64,000 nt of DNA from Luteimonas kalidii. Lineage in GTDB: Bacteria > Pseudomonadota > Gammaproteobacteria > Xanthomonadales > Xanthomonadaceae. The stretch is from contig NZ_JARXRO010000020.1 of the NCBI RefSeq assembly GCF_029887935.1, positions 105,588-169,587 of the forward strand. The letters run 5' to 3'. The position numbers were made by a program, and so were the translations under genes. Shown piece by piece: positions 10,301 through 21,674 of the stretch (the first letter of the stretch is position 1; each line of letters starts with the position of its first letter). Below the pieces are notes generated by a model. That model worked only from the letters and a program-made list of their open reading frames with translations. It was not told the DNA's origin and did not search any database.

Positions 10301-11319
10301 GCGCCGCCTATGCCGTCGGCGGACAGCGAGAACGCGATCGGCGTGCCGGGTTCGCCGCTGCCGGCCAGCAGTCCGGGGTCGAGTGCGTCCGAGCCGGCGC
10401 GCAGTGTCCAGCGCTTGCCGCGCAGCGTGAGCTGCGCGCGCAGCGGATCGGGCACGTGTCCGACGATGGCGACGTCCATTGCGTCCAGGTCGCCACGCGC
10501 GACCACGCCGATGCGCGGGCGCGGGCGCGGGAAGGGCGCGGGCAGCAGTGCGCTGGCGGTGAGGTCGGTGCGGTAGTGGTCGTCGGGGGCGTACACGCCA
10601 TCGACGGTGAAGCGGCCGCGGTCGCTGTCGACCACCAGCGACGCCACGTGCAGTTCGCCCTGGCGCGCATCGATACCGCCGCGGATCGTCGCGATGTCGA
10701 TCAGCGCCGCGCCGGCGCGGCTCACGCGCAGGCCGTCGACGCGGATGGTGTCGGACTCGAGCGACAGGGGCAGGTTGATCCGCGGCAGGACCTCGGGCCA
10801 GGTCGGCATCTCGAACGGCTCGTCGGCGCTGGCCGGCAGGTCGAGCGTCGCGCCGTCCACGTCCATCGCGTCCAGTCGCAGGCGCCGGCCGACCAGCGGC
10901 GTGATCTCCGGGTCGATCATCACCCGGCGCGCGGTGAAGGTGAGTACGGTCGGGGTCTCGCACTGGCCGTAGGCCACCGGTTCGCCATCGACATCCGGGC
11001 AGCCCCGCTGCACGTAGCGCACGTCGTGCAGCACCAGCGGGCCGGCGGCCGGGCCCTCCGCGCGCGCCCAGGTGAGCCGGGTGCCCTCGGGCAGCGCCCC
11101 GGCGATGCGCGCCAGCAGGAAGTCGCGGCCGCCGAAGGTCGCCAGCAGCCAGTACACCAGTGCAGCGCCCAGCACCACCAGCGCGGCGGTGCCGATCGCA
11201 CTGCGGATCGCCAGCACCCGCAGCCGCCGGCGGCGGCGCTCGCGCAGTTCGGCGATGCGGCGTTCGCGTTCCTCGGGCGTCAGGTCGTCGGGCAGGCGCG
11301 GGCGTCGGCGGAAGGCCAT
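7387..11319 (-). CDS. tamB: Translocation and assembly module subunit TamB
   Basis: 1310 residues, in the normal TamB range. A basic N-terminus and one signal-anchor helix (about 37-60) hold it in the inner membrane. The long periplasmic part has repetitive beta-rich AsmA/Vps13-like sequence, and the C-terminal DUF490/TamB domain includes the typical ALSYLALGRPLSN stretch. With TamA it forms an envelope-spanning bridge implicated in outer membrane protein assembly and phospholipid transport. The ATG is one nucleotide after the tamA TGA, so the two are one operon (tamA first). Confidence 0.95.
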   Translation of the reverse strand: MAFRRRPRLPDDLTPEERERRIAELRERRRRRLRVLAIRSAIGTAALVVLGAALVYWLLATFGGRDFLLARIAGALPEGTRLTWARAEGPAAGPLVLHDVRYVQRGCPDVDGEPVAYGQCETPTVLTFTARRVMIDPEITPLVGRRLRLDAMDVDGATLDLPASADEPFEMPTWPEVLPRINLPLSLESDTIRVDGLRVSRAGAALIDIATIRGGIDARQGELHVASLVVDSDRGRFTVDGVYAPDDHYRTDLTASALLPAPFPRPRPRIGVVARGDLDAMDVAIVGHVPDPLRAQLTLRGKRWTLRAGSDALDPGLLAGSGEPGTPIAFSLSADGIGGAADLRGTFRQGTLEAVLQPSKIRLEDQVLSLQPLVFDVFDGRIRASGQGDFREPRDARFQFAINARGLRFGGTTETADPEPADPAPAIGVDADFGIAGRSRDWTATGKATLERDALQAAVDFTGRGNLERLRLQTLRATMPSGTLDATGEAAWAPVLGWRIDAALAGFDPGYFAPGWDGAVDGQLASTGATRADGGLDITVDADSLGGTLRGRRLGGQARVAILGPATGSTRTDYEGEVALSLGDSRLEADGFVRETLELDARFAPLDLADLLPDASGMLRGTLQARGTRSAPDLEADLTGSGLRWGDYAAQSLRAQGRMPWSRANGALVLEGSGVQAGVALDSVRIDARGAVEDLQLDAQARSEALGTLALQGTARRRGTRWSGALGAFELQPTRGATWRLQAPAQYTVDGADWTLTRSCFAASDGGSLCADAQWPRRGLRVEGTGLPLALATPYLPEREGGRPWLLRGEIDLDGELRPAGRAWQGSVSVRSAEGGLRNSERSRRDLLQYRDLRLDAEFDPARIEATMATVFNEDGHVRARIATGWDATSPLDGEIVADTDELTWVELLSPDIVEPTGRLSANIDLGGTRGQPALGGQARLTDFSTEVPSLGIVLEQGDVSLLAQPDGAARITGSVRSGEGVLALDGSLDWRDTNAPLLLRVRGDDVLLSDTRDLRIVADPEIEVRYAAGQPLSVSGTVTVPSAMLDLERLERGVSVSPDVVVLDPVDPDAGAASPLQLDLTLAMGEDVRLRGFGLDGTLGGRMHVRAQPGREMTGSGMLEVGGQYSAYGQKLQVTRGRLTFNGPVSDPLLDIRAEREIEAHDVTAGISVTGRASAPQAQVWTDPATDDSQALSYLALGRPLSNLSSTEGRQLDAASAALTAGGSMLAGQLGARIGLDNAGVSESRALGGSVLGFGKQLSPRLYVGFGVSLLGTGQVLTLKYLLRKGFDVEIESSTLESRGSINYRHERD

Positions 11320-11320
11320 G

Positions 11321-13105
11321 TCAGAACTCCGCGCCGATGCTCAGGCCGAGGGTGAACGGCGAATCCGGATCGTCCAGCCCGCGTGCGATGTCGATCTTCA
11401 CCGGGCCCACCGGGGAACGCCAGCGCGCGCCGACGCCCACGCCGGTGCGCCAGTCGGGCGAGGTGCCGTCGAACGCGCTGCCGCTATCGACGAACACCGC
11501 CGCGCCCCAGGGGCCGAGGAAGTAGTGCTCGAACTCGACGCTCGCGGTCAAGACGTTCCTGGCGCCGGTGGAATACAGGCCTTCGTCGGTCTCGATGCGC
11601 GGGCCCACCTCGCGCCACTCGTAGCCGCGGATGCTGCGGTCGCCGCCGGCGTAGAAGCGCAGGCTCGGCGGCAGGTCCACAAGCGCGCTGGTGGAGGTGT
11701 AGCCGGCCTCGCCGCGGATGATCAGGCGGCTGTTCTCGCCGATCCCCTTGAACGTGCTCGCCCGCGCGTGCACCTGCACGAAGCTCGCGTCGGAGCCGGC
11801 GCCGTCGAGGCCGCCGCGCAGGGTCAGCGACCCGCCGATGCCGCCGCGCGGGAACACCCGGTCGTCGACGTTGACGTAGTCGGCGCGCACCGAGGGATAG
11901 GTGAACGTGGCGTAGCGGTAGTCCGGTTCCGACAGCGCGCCCTCGCCGTCGTCGGCGACGTAGTAGAGCCAGCGTTCGCGCAATGCGTGGATCGACGCGG
12001 TCAGGGTGAGGTGGCGGTTGAACTCGCCGCTGCGGCTGCCGACCAGCTCGAGTTTGCGGGTGTCGATGTAGTCGGTCTGCTCGTCGTAGGCCTGGGCGCT
12101 GATGGTGTACCAGCCGTCGCGCCAGGCGAAGGCGGGGATGCGGTACTGCAGGGTCAGCGTCTTGCGCTTCTGCGCGTAGTCCAGCTGCGCCAGCGCCTTG
12201 TGGCCGCGGGTGTTGACGTAGCGGCGTTCCACGCCCAGACGCACGCCGGCGCCGCTGTCGGTGCCGTAACTCAGGCCGGCGGTGTAGATGCTGCGCTTGG
12301 CGGGCGTCAGCCGCACGGTCACCGGCACGCGTTTGTCGACCGCGTTCTCCGGTTCGGGCGTGATCTCGATGTCGCCGAAGTAGTCCAGGCGCGTGAGCGA
12401 GGTGCGCAGCCGGTCCAGGCGGCCCTGGTGGTAGTAATCGCCTTCTTCCCAGTACACGAGGTTGCGCAGCAGGTCGTCGCGCACGATGGTGCGCTCCTGC
12501 TCGAAGGTCGTGGGGCCCATGTCGTAGCGGTCGCCGCTGGTCCAGACCAGTTCGACGTCGGCTGCCTGCTCGGCGCGCGTCACCTCCACCCGCCGCGACG
12601 AGAAGTCGGCGTCGAAGTAGCCGCGCTCCGTCAGGCGGCGACTGATGCGGATCTTGCTCGCCTCGTAGTCGGCATGGTTGAAGACGGCGCCGTCCGAGGG
12701 GATGAAGGCGTCGATGTCGTCCTGCAGGTAACGGTCCTGCCCACCCTCGCCGATGATCGCGATGTCGTTGTTGCGCACCCGCACCGGCTCGCCAGGGTCG
12801 ACCCGGATGGTCACCGAGACGCTGCCGTTGACGCGGTTGCGCTCGACCTCGATGCCGGGCGAATAGAAGCCGAACGGTTCCAGCGCCTCGCGCGCCTCCT
12901 CCTCTGCCGTGCGCACCAGGTAGGCCATGCGCCGGCCGCTCACGTCCTGCCCCACCGAATCCACGAGCGAGAGCGAGACGCGCACGTTCTCCGTCATCTC
13001 CTCGTCCAGGCCCAGGATCGTGACCTGGCCGACCTCGACCGCATGCGCAGTGCCGGACGCGAACAGGCACAGCGCGGCGAGGAAGATGCGGTGGGGGAGG
13101 CGCAT
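11321..13105 (-). CDS. tamA: Outer membrane protein TamA (Omp85 family)
   Basis: 594 residues. The signal peptide is MRLPHRIFLAALCLFASGTAHA (cleavage after residue 22). It is followed by three POTRA-like repeats (about 23-260) and a 16-stranded Omp85 barrel. The L6-loop signature GGDRSIRGYEW lies at about 487-497, with VFVDSG and a C-terminal IGAEF. TamA works with TamB in outer membrane biogenesis. The start at 13105 is preferred to longer frames because of the signal peptide. A TATCCT hexamer ends 6 nt before the ATG and no Shine-Dalgarno is present. Confidence 0.94.
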   Translation of the reverse strand: MRLPHRIFLAALCLFASGTAHAVEVGQVTILGLDEEMTENVRVSLSLVDSVGQDVSGRRMAYLVRTAEEEAREALEPFGFYSPGIEVERNRVNGSVSVTIRVDPGEPVRVRNNDIAIIGEGGQDRYLQDDIDAFIPSDGAVFNHADYEASKIRISRRLTERGYFDADFSSRRVEVTRAEQAADVELVWTSGDRYDMGPTTFEQERTIVRDDLLRNLVYWEEGDYYHQGRLDRLRTSLTRLDYFGDIEITPEPENAVDKRVPVTVRLTPAKRSIYTAGLSYGTDSGAGVRLGVERRYVNTRGHKALAQLDYAQKRKTLTLQYRIPAFAWRDGWYTISAQAYDEQTDYIDTRKLELVGSRSGEFNRHLTLTASIHALRERWLYYVADDGEGALSEPDYRYATFTYPSVRADYVNVDDRVFPRGGIGGSLTLRGGLDGAGSDASFVQVHARASTFKGIGENSRLIIRGEAGYTSTSALVDLPPSLRFYAGGDRSIRGYEWREVGPRIETDEGLYSTGARNVLTASVEFEHYFLGPWGAAVFVDSGSAFDGTSPDWRTGVGVGARWRSPVGPVKIDIARGLDDPDSPFTLGLSIGAEF

Positions 13106-13117
13106 CGGCGCAGGATA
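13106..13117 (-). promoter_or_regulatory. -10-like element directly before tamA (possible leaderless start)
   Basis: Read on the minus strand, TATCCT (13117-13112) is followed by GCGCCG and the tamA ATG. The 6-nt spacing would put the transcription start at the start codon. No Shine-Dalgarno and no good -35 are seen. The remaining 13118-13303 contains no recognisable gene. Confidence 0.4.
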
Positions 13118-13303
13118 CCGGAGGCGGATCAAGACGCGATTAACGCAAGGGTCGCGCGAGGGGTGCGCGGCGCGGGGGCATCTTGCGTTTTCGGAAGGGC
13201 GACGGCCCGTCGTCCGCTGCCCTGGGCGCAAGCCGGACGAAGCAGTCGCCGCGCCCCGGCGGAGACGGGACACGCGGTCTCCGCGCCACCGCGATGCGGG
13301 CGA

Positions 13304-15505
13304 TCAGGCCGACAGGTGCTCGATCGCGGCGACGCTGCCCAGGCGGTCGGCCAGGCGCCTGAGCAGCGCCAGGCGGTTGCGGCGCAGGTCGGCGTCCTCG
13401 ACGTTGACCATCACCGCGTCGAAGAAGGCGTCCACCTGCGGCCGCAGCCGCGCCAGGTGCGAGAGCACGTCGACGTAGTCGCCGCGGGCGAGCGACGCGC
13501 CCGTCTCGGCATACACCGCTTCCACCGCTTCGGCCAGCGCGCGCTCGGCCGGTTCGCGCAGCAGCGTGCGATCGACGTTCGTGGGCAGCTCGCCCTCGGC
13601 CTTCTTCAGCAGGTTGAGGATGCGCTTGTTCGCCGCCGCCAGGGCCTCGGCCTCGGGGAGCTGGGCGAAGGTGCCGATGGCAGCGATGCGGCGGTCGAGG
13701 TCGTAGAGCGACGCGGGCCGCAGCTGCGCGACGGCGTTGAAGTGCGATGCGGGAACGCCCTTGTCGGCGTAGTAGCCGCGGAGGCGGTCGAGGATGAAGT
13801 CGTAGAGCTCGTCCAGTTGCGCAGACCGTAAAGATCTGAGGTTGGAGTGCGACTTAGACGTATCCACTCCTGCAGCGGCGGCTGCGCTTGCGGCATCGGC
13901 CTTTGTGCGAAGCACGACATCCGACATCGCGAACATCGCCAGTTCGCCCGCCTTATAGAGAAAATCCTTCAGGTCCAGATCCAACCCACTCTCGATCACC
14001 GTCCGCGCCAGCCCCAGCGCATTGCGCCGCAGCGCGAACGGATCCTTGTTGCCGGTCGGCTTCAGGCCCGCGGCGAAGCCGCCGGCCAGCGTGTCCAGAC
14101 GTTCGGCGATCGCCAGGACCTTGCCCAGCGGGGACAGCGCGATGTCGTCGGCAGCGAAGCGCGGCTGCCAGGCCTCGTCGATCGCGTTCGCCACCGCCTC
14201 GCGGTCGGCGTGCGACAGGTCCGACAGCGCCGCGTCCTGCATCGCGTAGTGGCGGCCGGCGATCCCCTGCAACTCGGGTAACTCGTTCACCAGCCGCGAC
14301 TGCAGGTCGGCCTTCGACAGCGAGGCGGCGCGTCCGGCCAGCGCGGCGTCCACGCCGACCTGCGGCGCGATCGCCTCGGCCAGCGCGGCCACCCGCTGCA
14401 CCTTGTCCGCGACCGTGCCCAGCTTCGCCTGGTAGGTCACGTTCGCCAGCCCGGCGTTCATCGACGCCAGGCCCTGCTTCATGTCCTCGACGAAGAAGAA
14501 CTGCGCGTCGGCGAAGCGCGGGCGGATCACGCGCTCGTAGCCGGTGCGGATCTCGCTGTCGTCGGCCGGGTCGACGTTGGCGACGCCGATGAAGCGCGCG
14601 GTCAGCCGCCCCGCGCCGTCGAGCACCGGGAAGAATTTCTGGTTGGCCTCCATCGTCGCCACCAGCGCTTCCTGCGGCACGGCGAGGTAGTCGTCCTCGA
14701 ACGTGCACGACACCGCCTTCGGCCATTCGACCAGGCACACCACCTGACGCAGGTTGTCGTCCCCGATGCGCGCGGACCCACCGGCCGCCGCGGCGGCCGC
14801 CTCCACCTGCGCGACGATGCGCGCGCGGCGCTCGTCCGGGTCCACCAGCACCTTGGCCCCGCGCAGCGCGTCGACGTAGTCCTGCGGCGTCGCGATCCAC
14901 ACCTGCTTGTCGTGCAGGAAGCGGTGGCCGCGGCTCATGCGGTCGGCGCGCACGCCGAACACGCCGCCGTCCACCACGTCGCCGCCCAGCAGCATGACCA
15001 GCCACTGCACCGGGCGCGCGAACGCGTAGTCGTGGTCGCCCCAGCGCATGGGCCTGGGGATCGGCATGGCAGCGATCGCCTCGTGCAGGACTTCGGGCAG
15101 CAGCGCGGCGGTCTTCGCACCGGCGCGCACCGACCGGTGCACGAAGCGCTCGCCCTTGGCGTCGCTCGTGCGTTCGAGCGCGGTCCACTCGACGCCGGCC
15201 TTGGCCGCGAAGCCCTGCAGCGCCTTGGTCGGCTGGCCATCGGCGTCGAGCGCGATGTTGACGTACGGGCCGAATACTTCGGAGGCCTGCTGCGTCTGTT
15301 CGGCCGCCACGCCCGGCAGCAGCACCGCGAGCCGTCGCGGCGTGTACAGCGGCTTCGCTTCGCCGCGCTCGACCGCGATCCCGCGCCGTTCCAGCGCCGC
15401 CAGCACGCCATCGAACAGCGCCTGCGCCAGGCCCGGCAGCGCCTGCACGGGCAGTTCCTCGGTGCCCAGTTCGATCAGCAGCGGCGGCATCGGAGCGGTG
15501 CTCAT
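13304..15505 (-). CDS. glyS: Glycine-tRNA ligase beta subunit, with an unusual internal segment
   Basis: 733 residues; E. coli GlyS has 689. GlyS pairs with GlyQ in the (alpha2 beta2) bacterial glycyl-tRNA synthetase and carries the HD-like and anticodon-binding domains. It opens with [15 protein letters not shown], a family hallmark, and ends [13 protein letters not shown]. The ATG overlaps the upstream GST stop (ATGA, 15502-15505). About residues 513-565 (near 13815-13970) form an atypical stretch, LKDFLYKAG...[14 protein letters not shown], that is longer than I expect for the family and uses codons rare in this genome (AGA, TTA, TCT, ACA, GGA). The reading frame is intact across it. Confidence 0.95.
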   Translation of the reverse strand: MSTAPMPPLLIELGTEELPVQALPGLAQALFDGVLAALERRGIAVERGEAKPLYTPRRLAVLLPGVAAEQTQQASEVFGPYVNIALDADGQPTKALQGFAAKAGVEWTALERTSDAKGERFVHRSVRAGAKTAALLPEVLHEAIAAMPIPRPMRWGDHDYAFARPVQWLVMLLGGDVVDGGVFGVRADRMSRGHRFLHDKQVWIATPQDYVDALRGAKVLVDPDERRARIVAQVEAAAAAAGGSARIGDDNLRQVVCLVEWPKAVSCTFEDDYLAVPQEALVATMEANQKFFPVLDGAGRLTARFIGVANVDPADDSEIRTGYERVIRPRFADAQFFFVEDMKQGLASMNAGLANVTYQAKLGTVADKVQRVAALAEAIAPQVGVDAALAGRAASLSKADLQSRLVNELPELQGIAGRHYAMQDAALSDLSHADREAVANAIDEAWQPRFAADDIALSPLGKVLAIAERLDTLAGGFAAGLKPTGNKDPFALRRNALGLARTVIESGLDLDLKDFLYKAGELAMFAMSDVVLRTKADAASAAAAAGVDTSKSHSNLRSLRSAQLDELYDFILDRLRGYYADKGVPASHFNAVAQLRPASLYDLDRRIAAIGTFAQLPEAEALAAANKRILNLLKKAEGELPTNVDRTLLREPAERALAEAVEAVYAETGASLARGDYVDVLSHLARLRPQVDAFFDAVMVNVEDADLRRNRLALLRRLADRLGSVAAIEHLSA

Positions 15506-16145
15506 GCGGGAGTGGCCTGCGGGGTCGGGGCGGAGAACGGGCTGTAGTGGCGGCGGAACACCTCCAGCGCCTCGCAGCGGTCCACGTGCGCGCGCAGCGC
15601 CGGCCACGGCGCGAGGTCGAGCGGGATCGCCTCGCGCAGGTGGGTGGTGTAGCAGGCGACGGCGATGTCGGCGTGGGTCATCGCATCGCCGACCAGCCAG
15701 GGCGCCTCGCCGCGCGCGACGCAGGCCTTCTCCAGCTCGCCGAGCGCGCCCTCCACCTGCACCCGGCAGCGCGTGAGCCAGGCCTGGCTGTGCTGCTCCA
15801 CCGGGCGGAAGATGCGTTCGAGCGCGATCAGGATCGCCTTGTCGATCGCGCCGGTGGCCAGTGCGATCAGGCGCTGGGCGTCGCGCCGGTCGCGGCCGGT
15901 GGCGGGCATCAGCGCGCGGTCGGGGCCGACCAGGTCGTCGAGGTAGTCGAGCATCATGGCCGATTCGGTCAGCACCTCGCCGTCGTCGAGCACCAGCGTC
16001 GGCGCGCGTCCGAGCGGGTTGTATTCGCGGATGCGGTCGAAGTCGCGTCCCACCGACCAGGCGCGGTGCTCGAACCCGATGCCGTACAGCGCCATGGCGA
16101 TCGCCACCCGGCGCGTGTAGGACGAGTCGTACATGCCGATCAGGA

Positions 16146-16149
<4 letters not shown>
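15502..16149 (-). CDS. Glutathione S-transferase family protein within the glyQS operon
   Basis: 215 residues with the two-domain GST layout: a thioredoxin-like N-terminus ([19 protein letters not shown]..., with Ser/Tyr near residues 9-11 as the likely thiolate-activating site, then [27 protein letters not shown] binding gamma-glutamyl) and a helical C-terminus containing [15 protein letters not shown]. The GTG start at 16149 is set by overlap with the glyQ stop (GTGA); its own stop overlaps the glyS ATG. The substrate is unknown. Its position between glyQ and glyS implies co-translation with both synthetase subunits. Confidence 0.9.
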
Positions 16150-17063
<914 letters not shown>

Positions 17064-17101
17064 CGGCGGCGCGTCTGGATCGGCGGTTTTCGCGGGCGCG
17101 C

Positions 17102-17108
17102 TAGTATA
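17102..17108. promoter_or_regulatory. Divergent -10 region between glyQ and the GspE-like gene
   Basis: A nearly palindromic CTAGTATAG core gives TATACT on the minus strand (17108-17103, five of six consensus, about 33 nt leader for glyQ) and TAGTAT on the plus strand (17102-17107, about 48 nt leader for the ATPase gene). No good -35 is seen on either strand, so only the -10 is claimed. Confidence 0.4.
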
Positions 17109-17154
17109 GCGGCGGACCTCGCAGCGGCCGGCATTCCGGCACCGGAGCCAGCCC

Positions 17155-18966
<1,812 letters not shown>

Positions 18967-19009
18967 GATCCCGGGGCGCCGCTGCCCGGCGCATCCAAGG
19001 GGCTCGACG

Positions 19010-19630
19010 ATGATCAGGATCGTGTGGCTGGCGGCGGTCGCGGCGTTGCTCGCGGGCTGCGGCAGCGTCAGTCGCAACTACCGTTTCGACCCCGACGGAC
19101 AGGAGGGTCTGGTGGTCGGCAGCGTGTCCTACGAAAGCGGTACCGGCCGGCATCTGCTGACGATCGAGTCGTCGGCCACCGGGCGCAAGCACGCGGTGGG
19201 GTTCGGGTGCTCGATGTTTCCGTGCATGCAACCGGCGGACGACAAGGCGTTCTCGACCGGGCAAATGCCAGCGCAGCGCGGGGGCGGCTATGTGGTCGCT
19301 CTGCCCGCAGGCACCTACCGCATCACCGGATGGCGGGTCGATCAGGGAAGCATCGGGTCGAATTCGGAGGAGCCGGTCGGGATCGAATTCCTGGTCGAAC
19401 GCGGCAAGGCGTCCTACCTCGGGAATCTGCATTTCGATGCGGACTGGGAAAATGTGCGGCTTCGCGACAGGTCCGAACGCGACCTGCCGTTGCTCAGGGC
19501 GGAATATCCGGCACTGCAGGCGGCGCAGCTCGCCTACACCATTGCCCCCGGCACCGATCTGGCGAGGATCGGTGGCGGCTACGACCGCGGAATCAAGCAT
19601 CTGGTCATCTTCGTTCCGGTCGCTCGCTGA
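19010..19630 (+). CDS. Hypothetical lipoprotein
   Basis: 206 residues with a clear lipoprotein signal (MIRIVWLAAVAALLAGC, lipidated Cys17). The mature part is beta-rich; it includes an ALPAGTYRITGWRV stretch, reminiscent of DUF2846-like or carboxypeptidase-regulatory-type beta sandwiches, and two nearby cysteines (GCSMFPCMQP) that could form a disulfide. I do not recognise a defined family. AAGGGG about 7 nt upstream supports the ATG. It follows the ATPase gene by 43 nt and may be co-transcribed with it. GC and third-position bias look slightly weaker than in the neighbours. Confidence 0.7.
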   Translation: MIRIVWLAAVAALLAGCGSVSRNYRFDPDGQEGLVVGSVSYESGTGRHLLTIESSATGRKHAVGFGCSMFPCMQPADDKAFSTGQMPAQRGGGYVVALPAGTYRITGWRVDQGSIGSNSEEPVGIEFLVERGKASYLGNLHFDADWENVRLRDRSERDLPLLRAEYPALQAAQLAYTIAPGTDLARIGGGYDRGIKHLVIFVPVAR

Positions 19631-19705
19631 CCATGCGGCTGTGGGCGATGCAGTAGCATGTCGCCATCGTGGCGCGGGCCACTTCAGCAGATCGGTAAGT
19701 ACGTC

Positions 19706-20623
19706 ATGTCGACGCGGACGATGGGGCCGGGCGCAGGCTGGTCCTGGCTGGCACGGGCGGTCAACCTCGGGCGCCACAACCCCAAGGCGGTGATCGGCGC
19801 GATCGCGCTGGTCGCGGCGGTGGCGCTGGTGCCGAGCATCGTGCAGATGGCCGCGCAGTCGGGCCTGGGCGCGAGCCCGGATGCCCTGCTGACGGTGATC
19901 GGCCTGAGCACGCTGGTGTCGCTGGTGGTGTTCCCGCTGCTGATCGGCGGAGCGCTGCGGGTGATCGACGCGGCCGAGCGTGGCCGGCCCGCGGCGCCGA
20001 CCGCGGTGTTCGACGCGTTCCGTTCCGGCCAGGGCGGCGGTCGCCTGATCGGTTTCGGGCTGCTGATGACGGCGCTGTACCTGGCCGTGTTCGGCACCCT
20101 GATCGGCACCTTCGGCCAGGGCCTGCCGGAGTGGTACATGCAGCTGATGCAGCTGAGCATGGAGTCAGGCGGGAAGCCGGTGCAACCCGACGACATCCCC
20201 GCGCCCCCGGATGGCCTCGGCATGGTGGTGGCACTGGGCCTGCTGTTCGGCCTGTTCCTGGGTGGGGCCTACGCGATCGGCTTCGGACAGGTGGCGCTGG
20301 GCGGACGCGGCGTGCTGCCGGCGATCGGCGACGGGCTCACCGGCTCGCTGAAGAACCTGCTGCCGATCGTGGTGCTGGCGATCCTGTCGATCGTGGCGCT
20401 GTTCGCGCTGATGCTGCTGGTGCTGCTCGTCGGCGGCCTGCTGGCGCTGATCGGCGGCCTGGTGCATCCGGCGCTGGCGATCCTGCTGGTCGCGCCCGTG
20501 TACCTGGGCATGATCCTGCTGATGTACGTGGTGATGTTCGGCGTGATGTACCACATGTGGCGCGACGTGTGCGCCGAGCCTGTGTCGCCGCCGCCGCTGC
20601 CGGACAACCAGGTCGAACTCTGA
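19706..20623 (+). CDS. Polytopic membrane protein, BPSS1780-like
   Basis: 305 residues. The first domain (WSWLARAVNLGRHNPKAVIGAIAL...) begins with a soluble amphipathic segment and then about six transmembrane helices arranged in pairs. A short acidic/proline loop (PVQPDDIPAPPDGLG) sits mid-protein, and the C-terminus ends in a soluble proline-rich tail. The pattern matches the BPSS1780/DUF-type membrane proteins of beta- and gammaproteobacteria, whose role is unknown. The start at 19706 (MSTRTMGPGAGW) is preferred; an upstream in-frame ATG at 19658 adds 16 unlikely residues. A weak TAGCAT at 19654-19659 could be its -10. Confidence 0.65.
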   Translation: MSTRTMGPGAGWSWLARAVNLGRHNPKAVIGAIALVAAVALVPSIVQMAAQSGLGASPDALLTVIGLSTLVSLVVFPLLIGGALRVIDAAERGRPAAPTAVFDAFRSGQGGGRLIGFGLLMTALYLAVFGTLIGTFGQGLPEWYMQLMQLSMESGGKPVQPDDIPAPPDGLGMVVALGLLFGLFLGGAYAIGFGQVALGGRGVLPAIGDGLTGSLKNLLPIVVLAILSIVALFALMLLVLLVGGLLALIGGLVHPALAILLVAPVYLGMILLMYVVMFGVMYHMWRDVCAEPVSPPPLPDNQVEL

Positions 20624-20954
20624 GCCGGGATCGGCGCGATGCGCGTTCGGGCCGCTGCAGGCGCGACGGGTGACCTGACGATCCGGCATCTGCGTTCGCC
20701 CCGCTCCAGCTTGCGATGCCGTTGAGGGGGAGGGGCGTCGCGCGGGCCAGGGCCTGCGCACGTCGGCATGCCCCATCCGCCTTCGGCCTCTTCCACCCGT
20801 GAAGGGCGCAATGCCCCGCCAGACGGGGAAGGAAGCGCGCCGCGCGCTTGCGACTCTCGTGACCACTCCCGCTGCAGGCCAGGGGGAGGGCAGGAGCCGC
20901 ATGACGGGAGACGACTCCGCGCGCATGGCGTCACGGGCGCCGATGACGACGCGC
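20624..20954. other. 331-bp intergenic region with degenerate palindromic repeat remnants
   Basis: No gene is seen between the convergent membrane-protein and RDD genes. The stretch holds several short hairpins, including CCCCG...CGGGG (20814-20828), and a CCCCATCCGCC-TTCG-GGC type block from 20770. This resembles decayed copies of the dispersed CCCTCATCCGGCGC... palindromic repeats found in many high-GC gammaproteobacteria. A better copy lies at 53476-53522. Confidence 0.5.
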
Positions 20955-21674
20955 CTACAGCAATGCGTCGAAGGCCTGCTGCATCGCGGCGTGCGCGGCG
21001 AGGAACAGCCACGCGGTGATGACGATGGCCAGTGCGACCTGCAGGCATAACCACGCGATCGCCCATGCCGGCAGGCGTCCGCCGGTGCCCGGTGCCTGCG
21101 TCACCTGCGTCCCTGCGACGCGGTCGTGCAGGGCCTGGCGTCGCGGCGGCACCAGCGCCAGCAGGTGGCCAATGTTGAGCGTGACCCACGACAGCGCGCC
21201 GGCGAGATGGCGCAGGGCCGCTCGCGCGATGCCGATGCGCTTGCCGCGGGTATCCGCCACGCGCAGGCCGAGCGCGCGCTTGCCCGGCGTGGCCTGCCAC
21301 GCCGAGGCTTCGAATGCCGCGAACCAGGCCAGCGCCAGCAGTGCGGCCAGCGCCAGCGGCGGCCACACGGTGGCGGCGATGGCGTCGGACAGGGCGGTGA
21401 TGGCCGTCCGCTGCACCGGATCGTCCAGCCAGCGCCGCGCGAGGTCGAACGGCGTGGCGTCCGCCATCAGCAGGTCGACCATCGCGCGCGCCATCGCGTG
21501 CGCCAGCGCATCGAACGCCGCCGCGGCGCGTGCCGCGCCGTCGGCGATCCGGCCGGCGCACAGCCCGAGCGCGGCCAGCAGCGGCACCATCATGTCCATG
21601 GTCCAGGCGGCGCAGCGGCGCAGGAACGCGGCCGGTACCGCCGGTCCCGCAGCGGGCCGCGGCGGCGCGCTCAT
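20955..21674 (-). CDS. RDD family membrane protein
   Basis: 239 residues. The RDD pattern is present: Arg in FLRRCAAWTMDMMVPLL near residue 20, an Asp at 27, and the family signature ATPGKRALGLRVADTRGKRIG (128-148). Three or four hydrophobic helices are visible. RDD proteins are poorly understood; some act as Na+/H+ antiporters or assembly factors. Its ATG overlaps the tatC stop (ATGA, 21671-21674), so it is the distal gene of a tatABC-rdd operon. Confidence 0.85.
   Translation of the reverse strand: MSAPPRPAAGPAVPAAFLRRCAAWTMDMMVPLLAALGLCAGRIADGAARAAAAFDALAHAMARAMVDLLMADATPFDLARRWLDDPVQRTAITALSDAIAATVWPPLALAALLALAWFAAFEASAWQATPGKRALGLRVADTRGKRIGIARAALRHLAGALSWVTLNIGHLLALVPPRRQALHDRVAGTQVTQAPGTGGRLPAWAIAWLCLQVALAIVITAWLFLAAHAAMQQAFDALL

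Noticed and set aside
13140-13300. Possible regulatory RNA or small gene between tamA and glyS
   Set aside because: The 160 bp contain no stable hairpin with a U-tract and no ORF with start signals; nothing could be supported.
20770-20940. Short open frames on both strands in the 20624-20954 gap
   Set aside because: They have no start signal, no plausible protein features, and overlap repeat remnants.
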